Source: an uncultured Roseburia sp.
Lineage (GTDB): Bacteria; Bacillota; Clostridia; Lachnospirales; Lachnospiraceae
DNA length: 64,000 bases
Direction: 5' to 3'
Assembly: GCA_947174805.1 (NCBI GenBank)
Contig: CAMWKH010000005.1
Location: 1 to 64,000 of the forward strand
Shown piece after piece: positions 27,685 to 38,239 of this stretch. Below the pieces are notes generated by a model. The model was not told the DNA's origin and searched no databases. It worked only from the letters and a program-made list of their open reading frames with translations. The position numbers and the translations under genes were made by a program. The first letter of the stretch is position 1, and each line of letters begins with the position of its first letter.

Positions 27685-28830
27685 CTATTGTATCTTTTTC
27701 GCCACAACAAAGAGTCTTCCGTCTTCTATGTAGCTGTTACAGGTAGATAATGTGAGGAATTTGTCATCCTCCGTCACCTCCTGTTTACTGTCGTAAACAG
27801 CGCACGCCCTGATAGTCTCAAAGTATGCTTCAAATTCTTCCGGGGACTTTGGCTGTATAAAATTGTAATATTTGTACTCCGGCTCATCCTGATATCCAAC
27901 CTTGGTGAGACAAACGTATATTACCTCATAAGTCCCTTTTTCATATATGCTGTCAAATTGTATCTGCTTATGCTTTGCCACAAAACCGTCATCCAAATAC
28001 TGTTTCAGGCTTCCAAACATGGCGCCGCTTCTCATGTTATGTCCGTAGACAATCAGATTCATGCTCTGGGTCACATCATCCCGGGAATCCAAAAACAATG
28101 TCCCGTTAATGTCTTCCTCCCCGTCTATGTTATTGTGGAGATAAAAATCGTCTACCGTCTGCATGACTGGCAAATCAATGGATGTTCCCTCTATCTTTAC
28201 CCATCCGATTAAATCCGGATACTTTTTGTGCAATTCTTTATATTCCGGCAAAATTTCCAAAGGCTTATCTATCTCCTGCATCTGAAGCTTAGACTCATCT
28301 CCCTGGGCCGAATTTTTTCTGGAGTCCTCCTGGTCGATTCGCTCCATAAACCAGCCCATTACCTGGTTATCCTTTTTTAAACTCTGCACTTCTTCTAATT
28401 TTCTTGTCGCCCTGTTCTCGGCAAATACGGACAGGCCGTACACCCCGAAACAAACCAGGGCAAGCACCACACAGACAACTCCCGCCAGCTTAAAGATGCT
28501 CTCTTTTTCCAACGGTCCGCCTGGGGTTTCCCTTTCAATCAAACTTGAAACATTCAACTTCGGCCAAAAACTTTTCTTTGAACCCTGTTTGATTAATTCC
28601 ATAGAATTATCTGCCACTCTGTCGGATATATCACAAAAAAAGGCATCTCCCAGTTCACTGTCAAAGGTGACATCTCCATTGCGGAGCAGCTGGTAGAGGA
28701 CCAGAGTGTCCTCTGCATCCTCTATGTCCAGCTGTTCTACAAGGTCTCTTATTTTTTTTAAATCTTTCAGGGCATTTTCCCATTCTTCCTTGGAATCAAA
28801 TTCATGCCTGCCAATTTTGTACTTTTCCAT
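27685..28830 (-). CDS. srtB: Class B sortase with cytoplasmic N-terminal region
   Basis: Membrane transpeptidase that anchors proteins to the wall. Residues 1-110 are charged and probably cytoplasmic, 114-137 form a membrane helix, and the sortase domain runs from about 190 to 381. Catalytic residues visible are His264 in VYGHNM, Cys364 in LSTCN and Arg372 in DGRLFVVAKK. Tyr-Lys-rich EYKYYNF fits the class B beta6-beta7 region. The 110-residue N-terminal extension is longer than usual for SrtB. It lies between the giant repeat protein and the LRR protein, 12 and 32 bp from them, so all three are one operon and at least the LRR protein is a likely substrate. Confidence 0.92.
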   Translation of the reverse strand: MEKYKIGRHEFDSKEEWENALKDLKKIRDLVEQLDIEDAEDTLVLYQLLRNGDVTFDSELGDAFFCDISDRVADNSMELIKQGSKKSFWPKLNVSSLIERETPGGPLEKESIFKLAGVVCVVLALVCFGVYGLSVFAENRATRKLEEVQSLKKDNQVMGWFMERIDQEDSRKNSAQGDESKLQMQEIDKPLEILPEYKELHKKYPDLIGWVKIEGTSIDLPVMQTVDDFYLHNNIDGEEDINGTLFLDSRDDVTQSMNLIVYGHNMRSGAMFGSLKQYLDDGFVAKHKQIQFDSIYEKGTYEVIYVCLTKVGYQDEPEYKYYNFIQPKSPEEFEAYFETIRACAVYDSKQEVTEDDKFLTLSTCNSYIEDGRLFVVAKKIQ

Positions 28831-28842
28831 AAAGGCAATCCC

Positions 28843-31800
28843 TTATTTCACTTTTACCTGCTTTGGAGAAGAATAACTGCTGTAAAGCTTTTTCCCATTA
28901 ACAGTTTTGTATGCTCTGACTTTAAAATAGTACTTCTTGTTCTTTGAAAGCTTCTTATTTGTGTAACTTGTAGTATTTGCTTTCTTAATAGTGGTCACTT
29001 TCTTGTAACCGCTGGATTTCTTGGTGCTCCTGTAAACTTCATATCCGGTAACGCCTTTTATCTTAGCCCAGCTTATTTTCGCCTGCTTGCTTCCCGCTTT
29101 TACCTTTACTTTAGAAGGCGTGGGCGGGGTTGTGGTAACTTTTACGGTATTGGCAAAATCACCAAAATAGGTAGCCCCGTCGGATACCACATATGGGCGC
29201 ACCCTGTAGCTGTAGTTCTTCATAGAACTGAGCTTCTTGTGGGTAAAGGATGTAGATGATGTTGTTCCCACAAGTCTGTTTTTGTCGTTATAAACGGCAT
29301 AACCCTGAGCGCTGTCCACTGCAGTCCAGGAAAGTTTCACACTGTTGCTGGTTGCAGAAGCCTTTGTATTTGTCATAGGCTTCACTTCAATATTGTAACG
29401 GATTGTTTTCACTCCGCCGTAATTTCCTAAACCGGAAATCTGAATGGTGGCCGTTCCAGGATTTGTATTATTTATATAACTGATGGCGTAATCCTGATTT
29501 TCAACCAATGTCCTGCCGCCGTCTGTCACTACCAGATTCTGGGTGGTGGCCTGCCGGTTATACAGCTTTGTCTCCACAGTGCCGAAACCGCATCGGGTCA
29601 CATTCTTTGCCACAATATCAAAGGTTCTTTCAATCCTTCCGGTGTATGCACCCATGGCAGTTACTGTCACAGTGGCAGCTCCCACATTCACGTTATTGGA
29701 AAATACCACCGTATAATCCACGCCCTCTCTTAAAATATCATTGCCATATACAACAGCAATCTGAGGTACAATGGGGCTTCCGGTATAAGTAAAGGCATCT
29801 GCTATAGACCGAACCTGGGCATTTGCCAAATCCCTTCCGATTTCAAAGGTCGCCGTCTTCTCCCCTGTATACTTGCTTAAGGGAGCCGCCGTGATGGTAA
29901 CCGTGGCGATTCCTCTGTCCACGTTATTCTGGTAATTTGCAATAAAGTCTACGCCCTCCACAAGCTTATGGCCTCCAAGGGTCACTACAAGGGGCGGGGT
30001 CACCGGCTGACCGGTATAAGGCTGGGCCGGTATCGGCGCAATTTCAGCCATGGATAAATCTGCACTTATGGTAAATTCACGGATAAGTTTTCCGCCGTAA
30101 TTGTTTCTGCCCTCCACGGTAATCTTTGCCGTTCCCGGATAGATATTGTCCGTGTAAGTAATGGTGCAGTCTTCCGGTTTCAAAACATAATCCCCTGTTC
30201 CGGCTGCCACTGCAAATCCGGCATTATTTCTTGCCGTATCCGTAATGGTAAAGGTGGGACGTATGGCTGTTCCCGTAAATTTCTGTTCCTCAATAACGGA
30301 AGGATCAAATTTCACGGTAACATCTGTAACATCCTTCGGCGTAATAACAAAGTCTTTTTTCAGCCGGCCTGTGTAGTTGCCTGCCTCCACTGCCCAGATT
30401 TCAATAGAAACCTTTCCTGCATTTACCAGATTCTCCGGTATCGTCGCCAAATATCCGTTGGGTTTTCCCACAGGCTGATTTCCAACCGGAACCACCAGTT
30501 CCAAATCAAGGTCAATTTCTTCATCTCTTGCGGTAATGTCAGGCTTTAATGCACTTCCCGTAAATGCCTTATCCGGAATTGTAAAGTTCACCTTGCTAAG
30601 ATCTCTCTGCCTGATGGTGTAGCGCAAATCTCCCATACGCCCTGCGTACTTTCCGATTCCCTTCACATAGGCTTTATAGTCTCCTGCGTTTATACATTCA
30701 CCGTCTCCGTTGTCAGATACAGGCTCATAGACAACCTCATAATCGTTGCCTTCTGTAAGGCCGTAATGAATCCCGCTCTCATTTAATGTAACGGCAACCT
30801 TGGGTTTCTGAGCCGCATTGTTAAACTCTAAAGAAGGTTCTCCGTCTTTCCATTCAACACTGTGAACATAGTCATTGATGTCTGCCCCGATGTCAAATTC
30901 CACATCCCTGACACCGGTAAAGTTATTCTTACCTGTAAGCTCTAAATGTCCCTTTTCACCTATCACAGTATTGTTATAATACCTGTAGGTATAGGCAATT
31001 TCCCTAACGGAACCTTCCGGGTCTCCCTCGCCTTCGGCGTAAACCCTGGTTTTTGTGCCGTCTTCCTTGATCCAGTAAACCGTAAACTCCGGCTCAGCAT
31101 TGGGCTTTGCAACGGTAACGACACCGGAATCCACCTGCACCTCCACATCGGCGGAAGTAATGTCGATAGGAAGAATGTCAAAGGTCAGTTCCGTTCCCTG
31201 TTCAAAGTTATTGATACCTTGTATATCAATGGTTCCAAGGCCTACATCATGGTTTTCTCCATAATTAATGGTATAATCTGTGCCTGCGGCCAGAGTAGTT
31301 CCGTCACAGGTAATCGTAACCTTGGGCAAAATAGACTGCCCGGTATACTTGTATTGATTTCCCCCTTCCAGGGCAATATCAACACCGCTGCTCAAAATAG
31401 ATCTCCTGCGGATCACAAAGGGCCTTGTCACACTGCCCTCATAGTTCCCTTTAAAACGGATCAGCGCTTTTGCGTCCTCCGTAATATTGGTAAATCCAGA
31501 GGTAACCTCATAGTCCACACCTGATGTCAATACGGTTCCGTTATATTCTATGGACACCTGAGGAATTACTTCCTTGCCTGTGTAGGTGTAAATCCAGTTT
31601 CTCTCATCTAAAACCTTCAAAAGAGAACTGTCCTCATCAATATGGATTGGATTAATGGTAAAGTTCAAATCTCTGCTGCCTGTAAAGTTCGGCTCGCTTC
31701 CTCCTGACTTCACATCCCCCGGTCCTACCGTAATCGTTGCTGTTCCCGCATTGATATTGTTTTGGTAGGTGTAGGTAAAATCTCCGTCCTCCTGGGAAAG

Positions 31801-34800
31801 GAGAATCTTTGAAATAATACCGTCTTTATCCCGCATCCAGTTGACGGAAGGCTCCGGCCGGTGTTCCCTGCCGAAATATTGATACTTATACTGCGCCGTA
31901 TCTTTTAAGATTCCTTCCTCATCCATCACAATTTCCGTTGCGTTTGCGGCACTTAAATCAATTGGAGTAATGGTAAATTCTTTCGTAATATCTCCCACAT
32001 AGGGATGATTTGTCTCCAAACCGTAAATTCGGAAAGTTTTCTTTCCAGCATTGATATACTCCGGATTATCCTCATCAATGGCAACCTTGTAATCCACGCC
32101 CTCTTCCAAAGGCTGCGTATACTTCTGGTCTCTAACTACAATCTGCGGGATAATTGTATCCCCCGTATACTTATAGCTGTCCTTCCGCAATTCTACGCTG
32201 ATACCATTTGCCTCTGAGAAACTATTACCTACTTTATAAGTAATCTCATTCTGATATGCACCTGTAAAGTTTCCGTCAGGATTTGCGGTGACTCTCACCT
32301 CATAATATGGCTTTGTCTCATCATTGATAGCGCTGCAGTTTTCTTCCCAAGTACAGATATAATCCAAATCCGGCCTCAGCAGCACACCGCCATAGTAAAG
32401 CTTTGGCACCGGTTTCACATTCTCCCCGGTGTATGCAAAGGATCCCAGATTCTCCACCGTAGCGTCATTGATATCTCGGGGAACAATCTTGTAGTCTATT
32501 TCAAAATCCCCGCTGTCCGCATAGGCGTTCATTCCATGGATAATGATGGTTTTTCCCTCGCCTACATTAATACAGTCTTCGGGATACTCGCACCAGTAAT
32601 CCGCCTTAATGTCATTGGGCCCTTTTCCTGCTAATAAAGGCTCATTTGCATGATTTCCAAAATAAATCTTAAGTTCCGGCTGAATTCTCTTTCCTGTATA
32701 CTGGAAACAATCTAACCTGTTGTTATCATTGGGGAAATCCGGTTTTGCAAACTCAATGGTGGCCCAGTTTAAGGTTCCTTTAATCTTAAAGGTTTTGATA
32801 ATTCGCTCCGTACTTTTATAATTTTTATTACCAGTAAGGACAAGCTGTGCTTCTCCCGGCCTGTCATTATTTCGCCATTCTAAAGTATAATCAGCAGCTT
32901 CTCCTGCCTGCACATCCTTTGGTGACTTTAACTTATAACAGGATGAAATGTTTTGTGAACCGCCGTCTTTCTTATAACTTCCGTCCAGATTACGCTTCAA
33001 ATCCACCAGTGTATAACCCGGTGTAATGGGCTGCCCCTCATAATTGTACTCGGTCTGCTGACCGTTCCAAGCAAAATAAATATCTCCGGGATCCGTCTCA
33101 TCATCAGCATCCTTAAAGGATTTAGCCACGATAGTAACGGAAATCTTGGGCTTCTCCCCGGGAACAGAATACATAAAGTTCCCCCTGAAGTCCACGGTGG
33201 CATCCTTATTATCCCCCACATCTACCAAGTCCCCTGAAAGTTCCATAATGTAATCCTTTCCGGGTATCAGGGTATAGGGCTGTTTTCCCGGCCTGTTGTA
33301 TACAATCTTCAAATCCGGCTCTACCTGGCTGCCTGTAAATTCTGCCGTCACATTCCTTGGTATTGTGACAGAGCCTCCCAATGAGTTTGCCGCATCCTTG
33401 TTTGTAATTACAAAATCAACAATCTTTTGCCCGCCGTACTCTCCGGCGCCTGTAACTATGGCCTTCGCATTTTTGTGGTTCTGTGGATCTGAAAAATCAC
33501 TGATATCCACATTATTTTCATAGGAGAGGGTATAATCCACATTGGGCCTCAGGGTCTTACCTTCCAGTTTCACAACTGCATCCGGGGTAATGGGATCCGC
33601 CTGATAAATATAGTATCCATTGCTGTCCACCGCATATCCCGATGTGGAAAGTGTCACCTCTGCCGCAGCAATACTCTTTCCTATTCCAAAATATTCTGTT
33701 CTTGTACCTCTATAGTTCTTATTATCTCCCGCACTCGCCGTAATCACCACATATGGTTTTTTCCCTGCAGCGATATCCGCCGGCTTATTATCAAATACCT
33801 CGTAGGTATAATCTGTTCCGCCGGTGAGTGTCATACCGTTGTAAGTGATAGTCACTTTTGGCTCCAGTGCGCCGTCTCCGGCTGCCTGGTTCGGTATGGA
33901 AACTGACACATCGGAATCCGCAATATTTTTCTTGGCAATACTAAAATTAAATCGGTCTTCCGCCAGAGTCCCGGAAAATTCATTGCTGATAAATTGAATC
34001 TGGAATCTTACCGTCTCTCCTGTACAGTTTGTAAACTGGTCATTTGTGTAACCATCAGCCGCTATTACCTTGTAATCCACGCCTCTTACAAGAAGCTTTC
34101 CTGTATCTGTTTTTCGAACCACAAGGTCAAATGCCGGATCCTCCAGCACACTCTTTCCTGTGTATACAAAAGTCTGCCCGGAAGAGAAAGTAACTGTCAC
34201 GTCAGACTGTACAATCTCCTGTTTTTCCAAGAGTACGTCAAAGGATATCTCTCCTTCATAATTTCCTCTTCCGATAAATGTAAGCTTACCATTATCCGGA
34301 TCATCCGGCCCTGCACCTGCGCTTACAAATTTGCAGTCCACCATATAGTCTGTACCTTTGGAAAGCTGCTTATTCCTGTCTGTATCCTTAAGAGATACGG
34401 AACTGTAATCATAGGAACCGTTATTCCCCGGAATGGCATCCGGTGCTTTCGGATAATTATATTCATAATTTGTCCTGTTCAGCTGTTTTGGATAAATCGT
34501 GAAATAAACCGTCTTCATGTTGCCGGATGCGCCACCAACCCCGGCAAAATTACCGCCTGGTTTGGCGAAAATCATAACCTGGGGCGCCTTGGCTTCCCCG
34601 CTGGTCTCTTTGGAACCGGCATTAATATTGTTCTGGTATCTGACAGTATAATCTACGTCTTTCGTAAGGGTTGCGCCATTGTAGCTGACTGTCACATTGG
34701 GCTCAATCTTTTCACCTGTAAAATCAAACTCCGTATTGTCCAGCGTAACATCCACATTGGCGATGGAATTTGTGGCAATGGTGAAAGTTAGTTCCCGGCT

Positions 34801-37800
34801 TCCCCTATAGTACCCATTTGCTGTTCCTGTAACAGTTACGGTTGCATCCCCCACAGCCGTATTGTTTTTATAATTTCCCAGTGTGTAAGCGGAACTGTCA
34901 ATCGCTTTGTTCCCTCCGCCTTTAAGCACATCCTGAAGGCTTACATCCTCGGGCTTAAGCTCTATGGCAGATCCCGTATAATATTGCTGGGGAATGGGGT
35001 TTGCCAACTCGATGGTATCCGCATAATCCTTCGCGGAATCTAAATCTTTATAGATAACAAATTCCGCCTTGTTGCTTCCGGTATAATTTCCCTTTCCGGT
35101 AATAACCACCGTCGCTTTTCCAGCCTCTTCATTATCCTGATAGCTCAAAGTATAATCCGTATCTTTTGTCAATACAATCGAAGTATCGCTTGCAAGTTTT
35201 ACCACAGGTTCCGGCGTTGCCGCCGCATCTTTACTGTATTCTGCGTCGCCGACAGGGTCAATGACCACATTGCTTCCGCTGATATCGCAGGGCCTTACTT
35301 CAATTGTCGCATAGTAGCTGCCTGTATAGTTCCCCCCTGCTTTTGCATCCCAAAAGACCATAACCTGATTGTTGCCTACTTCCTGCATGGTAATCTCAAA
35401 ATTGTCCTGGCAGAATTGCTGCAACGCCGAGTCTGTACCGGAAGCTTCAGAGAATACAATGTCATTGTGCTTTACATATGCGCCAAGATCCGCTACAGTG
35501 AGAGGTTTCCCCGCATAGACTGGTGTCTCGCATCCAAACTCCAGCACATTCCCCGTTTCCTGCTGAGGCTGACTCAAATCTCTTTCTTCAATTATATATT
35601 CCAAATCTGTCGTGCCTGCAAAGTTTCCAGTTCCTGTAACGGTGATGGTCGCCGTACCTGCATGATCGTCATTATTATATGTAACAGTGTAGTCTTTATC
35701 CTTAGCCAGCGTATAGTTAAATCTTCCGCTTTCGCTGTTTCCGGAATATTTCCCTGTGATACTAGGTTTAATAGAAGTGTCTAACGCTCCGTTAGTCATT
35801 TTTACATTAAAGAGCGCAGACCGCTCATAATCGTATACCAAGGAAGCTACATCCACAGGCGTGATTTCAAATGTAAGCTCCGCCATACCTCCGTATGAGC
35901 CGTCATCCGCACCTGTGATTTTAATGCTGGCCGTTCCAACTGTTTTGTTATTGCTGTATGCCAGAATATATTCTGATTTTGGCACTTCCGTACCGGCGGC
36001 ATCGGTGATAACAATCTCCGGTTTCACCTCGTTTCCGCCCAGATAAGGCGTACCGCTGGTCTCCACGTCAGGATTCTTAAAACCAATATTCATGGTGGCG
36101 ATATCAATTCCCGCTGTGGTCTGCACCGTTTTTGTCCCTGCAAAGTTCCCCTGGCCCTGTACAACAACATCCCAGACAGAAGGATCCAAGGTAGCGTTTA
36201 TTGTAACAGTATAATCTGTTCCCTTTGTGAGCACCTTCCCATCAAAAGTCACTTCCATCTTTATATTGCTGGCATCAAATCCCGAAACCTGCTTCGGCAC
36301 GCTTATTTTCACGTCGCTGTCAGCAACATTCACTGGGGATACATCATATTTCTGCGCTATTTTAACAGGATTGCCCGAAGAATCATCAGAAGCATAGGCA
36401 CCTTTTCCTGTGATAATAACATACTTATTTCCTGCGTCGGCGGTAGCCGCAACAGTTCCTGTCTCATCATTATAATATCCCTCAACGGTATAATCCCTGT
36501 CTTTTACCAGAGTTGTTGCCCCGTCCTTTACCACAATCTTCGGCTCGATCACCTTGCCTGTATAGCGGTAGTGGAAGTTATACAACGAAGATGCATCTGT
36601 CACCTTGATATCCGGATCGTTGATACTCTTTTTTATAGGAATGGAAATCCTTTTTACATCCTTATAGTTCCCCTGTCCAGTAATCTCAATATAAGCAGAA
36701 GCCCCTGCCACATTCAGCTTTCTTCCGGTAATGGTATAATCTTTCTCCGGCACAAGTTCATTGACCTGTGAAGTATATGGTGCATAAATAATCTTTATGT
36801 TTTTATTCTTTAAGTCATCTAATATCTTTGCCTGAAGGACGTCTTCCCCTGTTGCTGAAGCATTCCCAGAAGATGCCTGGAAATCATCAATTTCATCCTG
36901 GGTAGGAAGGGTATAAGAAACATTCTCCAGTCCCTCCAAGGTGACTCCGTTCAGAGAAGCAGGATCAATCCTAAATTCTACTTCCTTTGTTCCCAGATAT
37001 CCGTTTGCCAAAACTCCTGTAAGAACAACTTTTGCCGTCCCCGCATTGGTATTATTGTCATAGTCACTATTGAAATGTGTTCCTTCCACAAGCTTTGTGC
37101 TTCCGTCTGAAACCTCTACCTTAGGCCGTGCCGGCAATCCAGTATAAGGCTGGTTTGCTATACTGCTCACGGTAATATCCCTGCTGTCCATATCCTTGCA
37201 GACACGAAGTGTATGGGATGCGCTAATATTAGGGTCAGCCTTTAAAGTTGCGGTGATGGTTACCCTTCCCACCCCAGCGCCGCTAACCTGTCCGTTTTGG
37301 TTCACCGAAGCCACGCTGGTATCGGAAGAGGTCCATTCTACCTCTCTTTGGCCTGCAGTACTGGGAGTAAACACAAGCTGTAAGCCGGCCTGTTCCCCAA
37401 CTTTTATAGCCTCCGGAGAATCCCCTGCGAAACTGATTCCTGTAGGCAGTTCCTGGGAAGCCGCTTCCTGGGTCGTGATACGGATACATGCCGCTTTACC
37501 TCCCAGATTCCCCGCATTGGAACTGCTGCTGCCCTGTTCCCCGTTGCGCTGTGCCGCCAGAAAACAGATATTGTCCTTACCGGATATCTGCCCGCCGTTT
37601 TTATCCCTCCACACGGCATTGCTGAGAGTTAATTCAACACTTATCTCATCTCCCGCTCCCGCCTGTATGGTATCCCCTGTCAAATTTGTGCCAGGAATCT
37701 CAGCCCAGCCGCTTGGACTCTGCCGATATTTGCCTGAATCCGTGGCTGTTTTTCCCCCGCTTGAAACAGTAAGGATATAATCCGCTTCATGGATATGGTC

Positions 37801-38073
37801 TCCGCCCTCTCCATTGTTCACGCCAAATGAAATGAGCCCCACTTCCTGCACATGCATGCCGCTCACATCATTTCCGTCCATCACAAAGGTATTGGTGATG
37901 GTGGCTGTCTGGGCGCCGGTATCAATCACTTCCGTAAAATTGCCATTCTCAAGCTGATAAGAATGTCCCCCGCCCCCTGTGGAAGCTGCCCACAGGCTAA
38001 AATCCGGGGTGCTCCCGATCATACAGCAGACTAATACCCAAGCTAACACTCTCTTCACAACGTCCTTGTACAT
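28843..38073 (-). CDS. Giant repeat surface protein (3076 aa)
   Basis: Secreted protein with a signal peptide (about residues 1-30) and an N-terminal lectin-like or cohesin-like region (about 30-210). A Big-2 domain follows (about 215-300, VEWTSSDTSVASVNQNGQV). Then there are about 29 beta-sandwich repeats of 75-95 residues, each with YTG..I.P.V...G..L..G.DYTV.Y.NN...G.A...ITG.GNY.G...FxI. Two fibronectin-III domains (about 2880-3076) close it. The repeats resemble the MBG/YDG groups of bacterial Ig-like domains. An AAGGGAG site precedes the ATG. It ends in KQVKVK with no sortase signal, helix or wall-binding domain, so its retention on the cell is unexplained. Probably an adhesin or matrix protein. 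Confidence 0.85.
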   Translation of the reverse strand: MYKDVVKRVLAWVLVCCMIGSTPDFSLWAASTGGGGHSYQLENGNFTEVIDTGAQTATITNTFVMDGNDVSGMHVQEVGLISFGVNNGEGGDHIHEADYILTVSSGGKTATDSGKYRQSPSGWAEIPGTNLTGDTIQAGAGDEISVELTLSNAVWRDKNGGQISGKDNICFLAAQRNGEQGSSSSNAGNLGGKAACIRITTQEAASQELPTGISFAGDSPEAIKVGEQAGLQLVFTPSTAGQREVEWTSSDTSVASVNQNGQVSGAGVGRVTITATLKADPNISASHTLRVCKDMDSRDITVSSIANQPYTGLPARPKVEVSDGSTKLVEGTHFNSDYDNNTNAGTAKVVLTGVLANGYLGTKEVEFRIDPASLNGVTLEGLENVSYTLPTQDEIDDFQASSGNASATGEDVLQAKILDDLKNKNIKIIYAPYTSQVNELVPEKDYTITGRKLNVAGASAYIEITGQGNYKDVKRISIPIKKSINDPDIKVTDASSLYNFHYRYTGKVIEPKIVVKDGATTLVKDRDYTVEGYYNDETGTVAATADAGNKYVIITGKGAYASDDSSGNPVKIAQKYDVSPVNVADSDVKISVPKQVSGFDASNIKMEVTFDGKVLTKGTDYTVTINATLDPSVWDVVVQGQGNFAGTKTVQTTAGIDIATMNIGFKNPDVETSGTPYLGGNEVKPEIVITDAAGTEVPKSEYILAYSNNKTVGTASIKITGADDGSYGGMAELTFEITPVDVASLVYDYERSALFNVKMTNGALDTSIKPSITGKYSGNSESGRFNYTLAKDKDYTVTYNNDDHAGTATITVTGTGNFAGTTDLEYIIEERDLSQPQQETGNVLEFGCETPVYAGKPLTVADLGAYVKHNDIVFSEASGTDSALQQFCQDNFEITMQEVGNNQVMVFWDAKAGGNYTGSYYATIEVRPCDISGSNVVIDPVGDAEYSKDAAATPEPVVKLASDTSIVLTKDTDYTLSYQDNEEAGKATVVITGKGNYTGSNKAEFVIYKDLDSAKDYADTIELANPIPQQYYTGSAIELKPEDVSLQDVLKGGGNKAIDSSAYTLGNYKNNTAVGDATVTVTGTANGYYRGSRELTFTIATNSIANVDVTLDNTEFDFTGEKIEPNVTVSYNGATLTKDVDYTVRYQNNINAGSKETSGEAKAPQVMIFAKPGGNFAGVGGASGNMKTVYFTIYPKQLNRTNYEYNYPKAPDAIPGNNGSYDYSSVSLKDTDRNKQLSKGTDYMVDCKFVSAGAGPDDPDNGKLTFIGRGNYEGEISFDVLLEKQEIVQSDVTVTFSSGQTFVYTGKSVLEDPAFDLVVRKTDTGKLLVRGVDYKVIAADGYTNDQFTNCTGETVRFQIQFISNEFSGTLAEDRFNFSIAKKNIADSDVSVSIPNQAAGDGALEPKVTITYNGMTLTGGTDYTYEVFDNKPADIAAGKKPYVVITASAGDNKNYRGTRTEYFGIGKSIAAAEVTLSTSGYAVDSNGYYIYQADPITPDAVVKLEGKTLRPNVDYTLSYENNVDISDFSDPQNHKNAKAIVTGAGEYGGQKIVDFVITNKDAANSLGGSVTIPRNVTAEFTGSQVEPDLKIVYNRPGKQPYTLIPGKDYIMELSGDLVDVGDNKDATVDFRGNFMYSVPGEKPKISVTIVAKSFKDADDETDPGDIYFAWNGQQTEYNYEGQPITPGYTLVDLKRNLDGSYKKDGGSQNISSCYKLKSPKDVQAGEAADYTLEWRNNDRPGEAQLVLTGNKNYKSTERIIKTFKIKGTLNWATIEFAKPDFPNDNNRLDCFQYTGKRIQPELKIYFGNHANEPLLAGKGPNDIKADYWCEYPEDCINVGEGKTIIIHGMNAYADSGDFEIDYKIVPRDINDATVENLGSFAYTGENVKPVPKLYYGGVLLRPDLDYICTWEENCSAINDETKPYYEVRVTANPDGNFTGAYQNEITYKVGNSFSEANGISVELRKDSYKYTGDTIIPQIVVRDQKYTQPLEEGVDYKVAIDEDNPEYINAGKKTFRIYGLETNHPYVGDITKEFTITPIDLSAANATEIVMDEEGILKDTAQYKYQYFGREHRPEPSVNWMRDKDGIISKILLSQEDGDFTYTYQNNINAGTATITVGPGDVKSGGSEPNFTGSRDLNFTINPIHIDEDSSLLKVLDERNWIYTYTGKEVIPQVSIEYNGTVLTSGVDYEVTSGFTNITEDAKALIRFKGNYEGSVTRPFVIRRRSILSSGVDIALEGGNQYKYTGQSILPKVTITCDGTTLAAGTDYTINYGENHDVGLGTIDIQGINNFEQGTELTFDILPIDITSADVEVQVDSGVVTVAKPNAEPEFTVYWIKEDGTKTRVYAEGEGDPEGSVREIAYTYRYYNNTVIGEKGHLELTGKNNFTGVRDVEFDIGADINDYVHSVEWKDGEPSLEFNNAAQKPKVAVTLNESGIHYGLTEGNDYEVVYEPVSDNGDGECINAGDYKAYVKGIGKYAGRMGDLRYTIRQRDLSKVNFTIPDKAFTGSALKPDITARDEEIDLDLELVVPVGNQPVGKPNGYLATIPENLVNAGKVSIEIWAVEAGNYTGRLKKDFVITPKDVTDVTVKFDPSVIEEQKFTGTAIRPTFTITDTARNNAGFAVAAGTGDYVLKPEDCTITYTDNIYPGTAKITVEGRNNYGGKLIREFTISADLSMAEIAPIPAQPYTGQPVTPPLVVTLGGHKLVEGVDFIANYQNNVDRGIATVTITAAPLSKYTGEKTATFEIGRDLANAQVRSIADAFTYTGSPIVPQIAVVYGNDILREGVDYTVVFSNNVNVGAATVTVTAMGAYTGRIERTFDIVAKNVTRCGFGTVETKLYNRQATTQNLVVTDGGRTLVENQDYAISYINNTNPGTATIQISGLGNYGGVKTIRYNIEVKPMTNTKASATSNSVKLSWTAVDSAQGYAVYNDKNRLVGTTSSTSFTHKKLSSMKNYSYRVRPYVVSDGATYFGDFANTVKVTTTPPTPSKVKVKAGSKQAKISWAKIKGVTGYEVYRSTKKSSGYKKVTTIKKANTTSYTNKKLSKNKKYYFKVRAYKTVNGKKLYSSYSSPKQVKVK

Positions 38074-38239
38074 AATTATCGCTCCCTTTTCCTTCCTTAA
38101 GACTATCTAAATTTAGTGGAAAACCACTTTAACGACACGAAAAGCAGGTATCATCCATGGCTGCGGCATAAACGTACCTGGTTACACTTATGTCATATAT
38201 ATCGTATAAAACCCACAAAAATATAATAGTGCCAAAGTA
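38074..38239 (-). other. Leader region of the surface-protein operon
   Basis: Contains AGTGG-TTTT-CCACT (38115-38128) and a longer stem AGGTA...TACCT (38146-38179). No confident sigma-A promoter was found here; TTGGCA-18-TTTTAT is the nearest. Checked for c-di-GMP riboswitch signatures because clostridial adhesins often carry them; none recognised. Confidence 0.35.

Noticed and set aside
27166-27750. Plus-strand frames rich in Ser-Ala-Gly or Pro-Leu repeats
   Set aside because: Shadow of the Pro-Glu-Thr stalk of the LRR protein on the opposite strand.
38074-38239. c-di-GMP riboswitch before the giant surface protein
   Set aside because: Checked because clostridial adhesins often have one; no match to either known class was seen.
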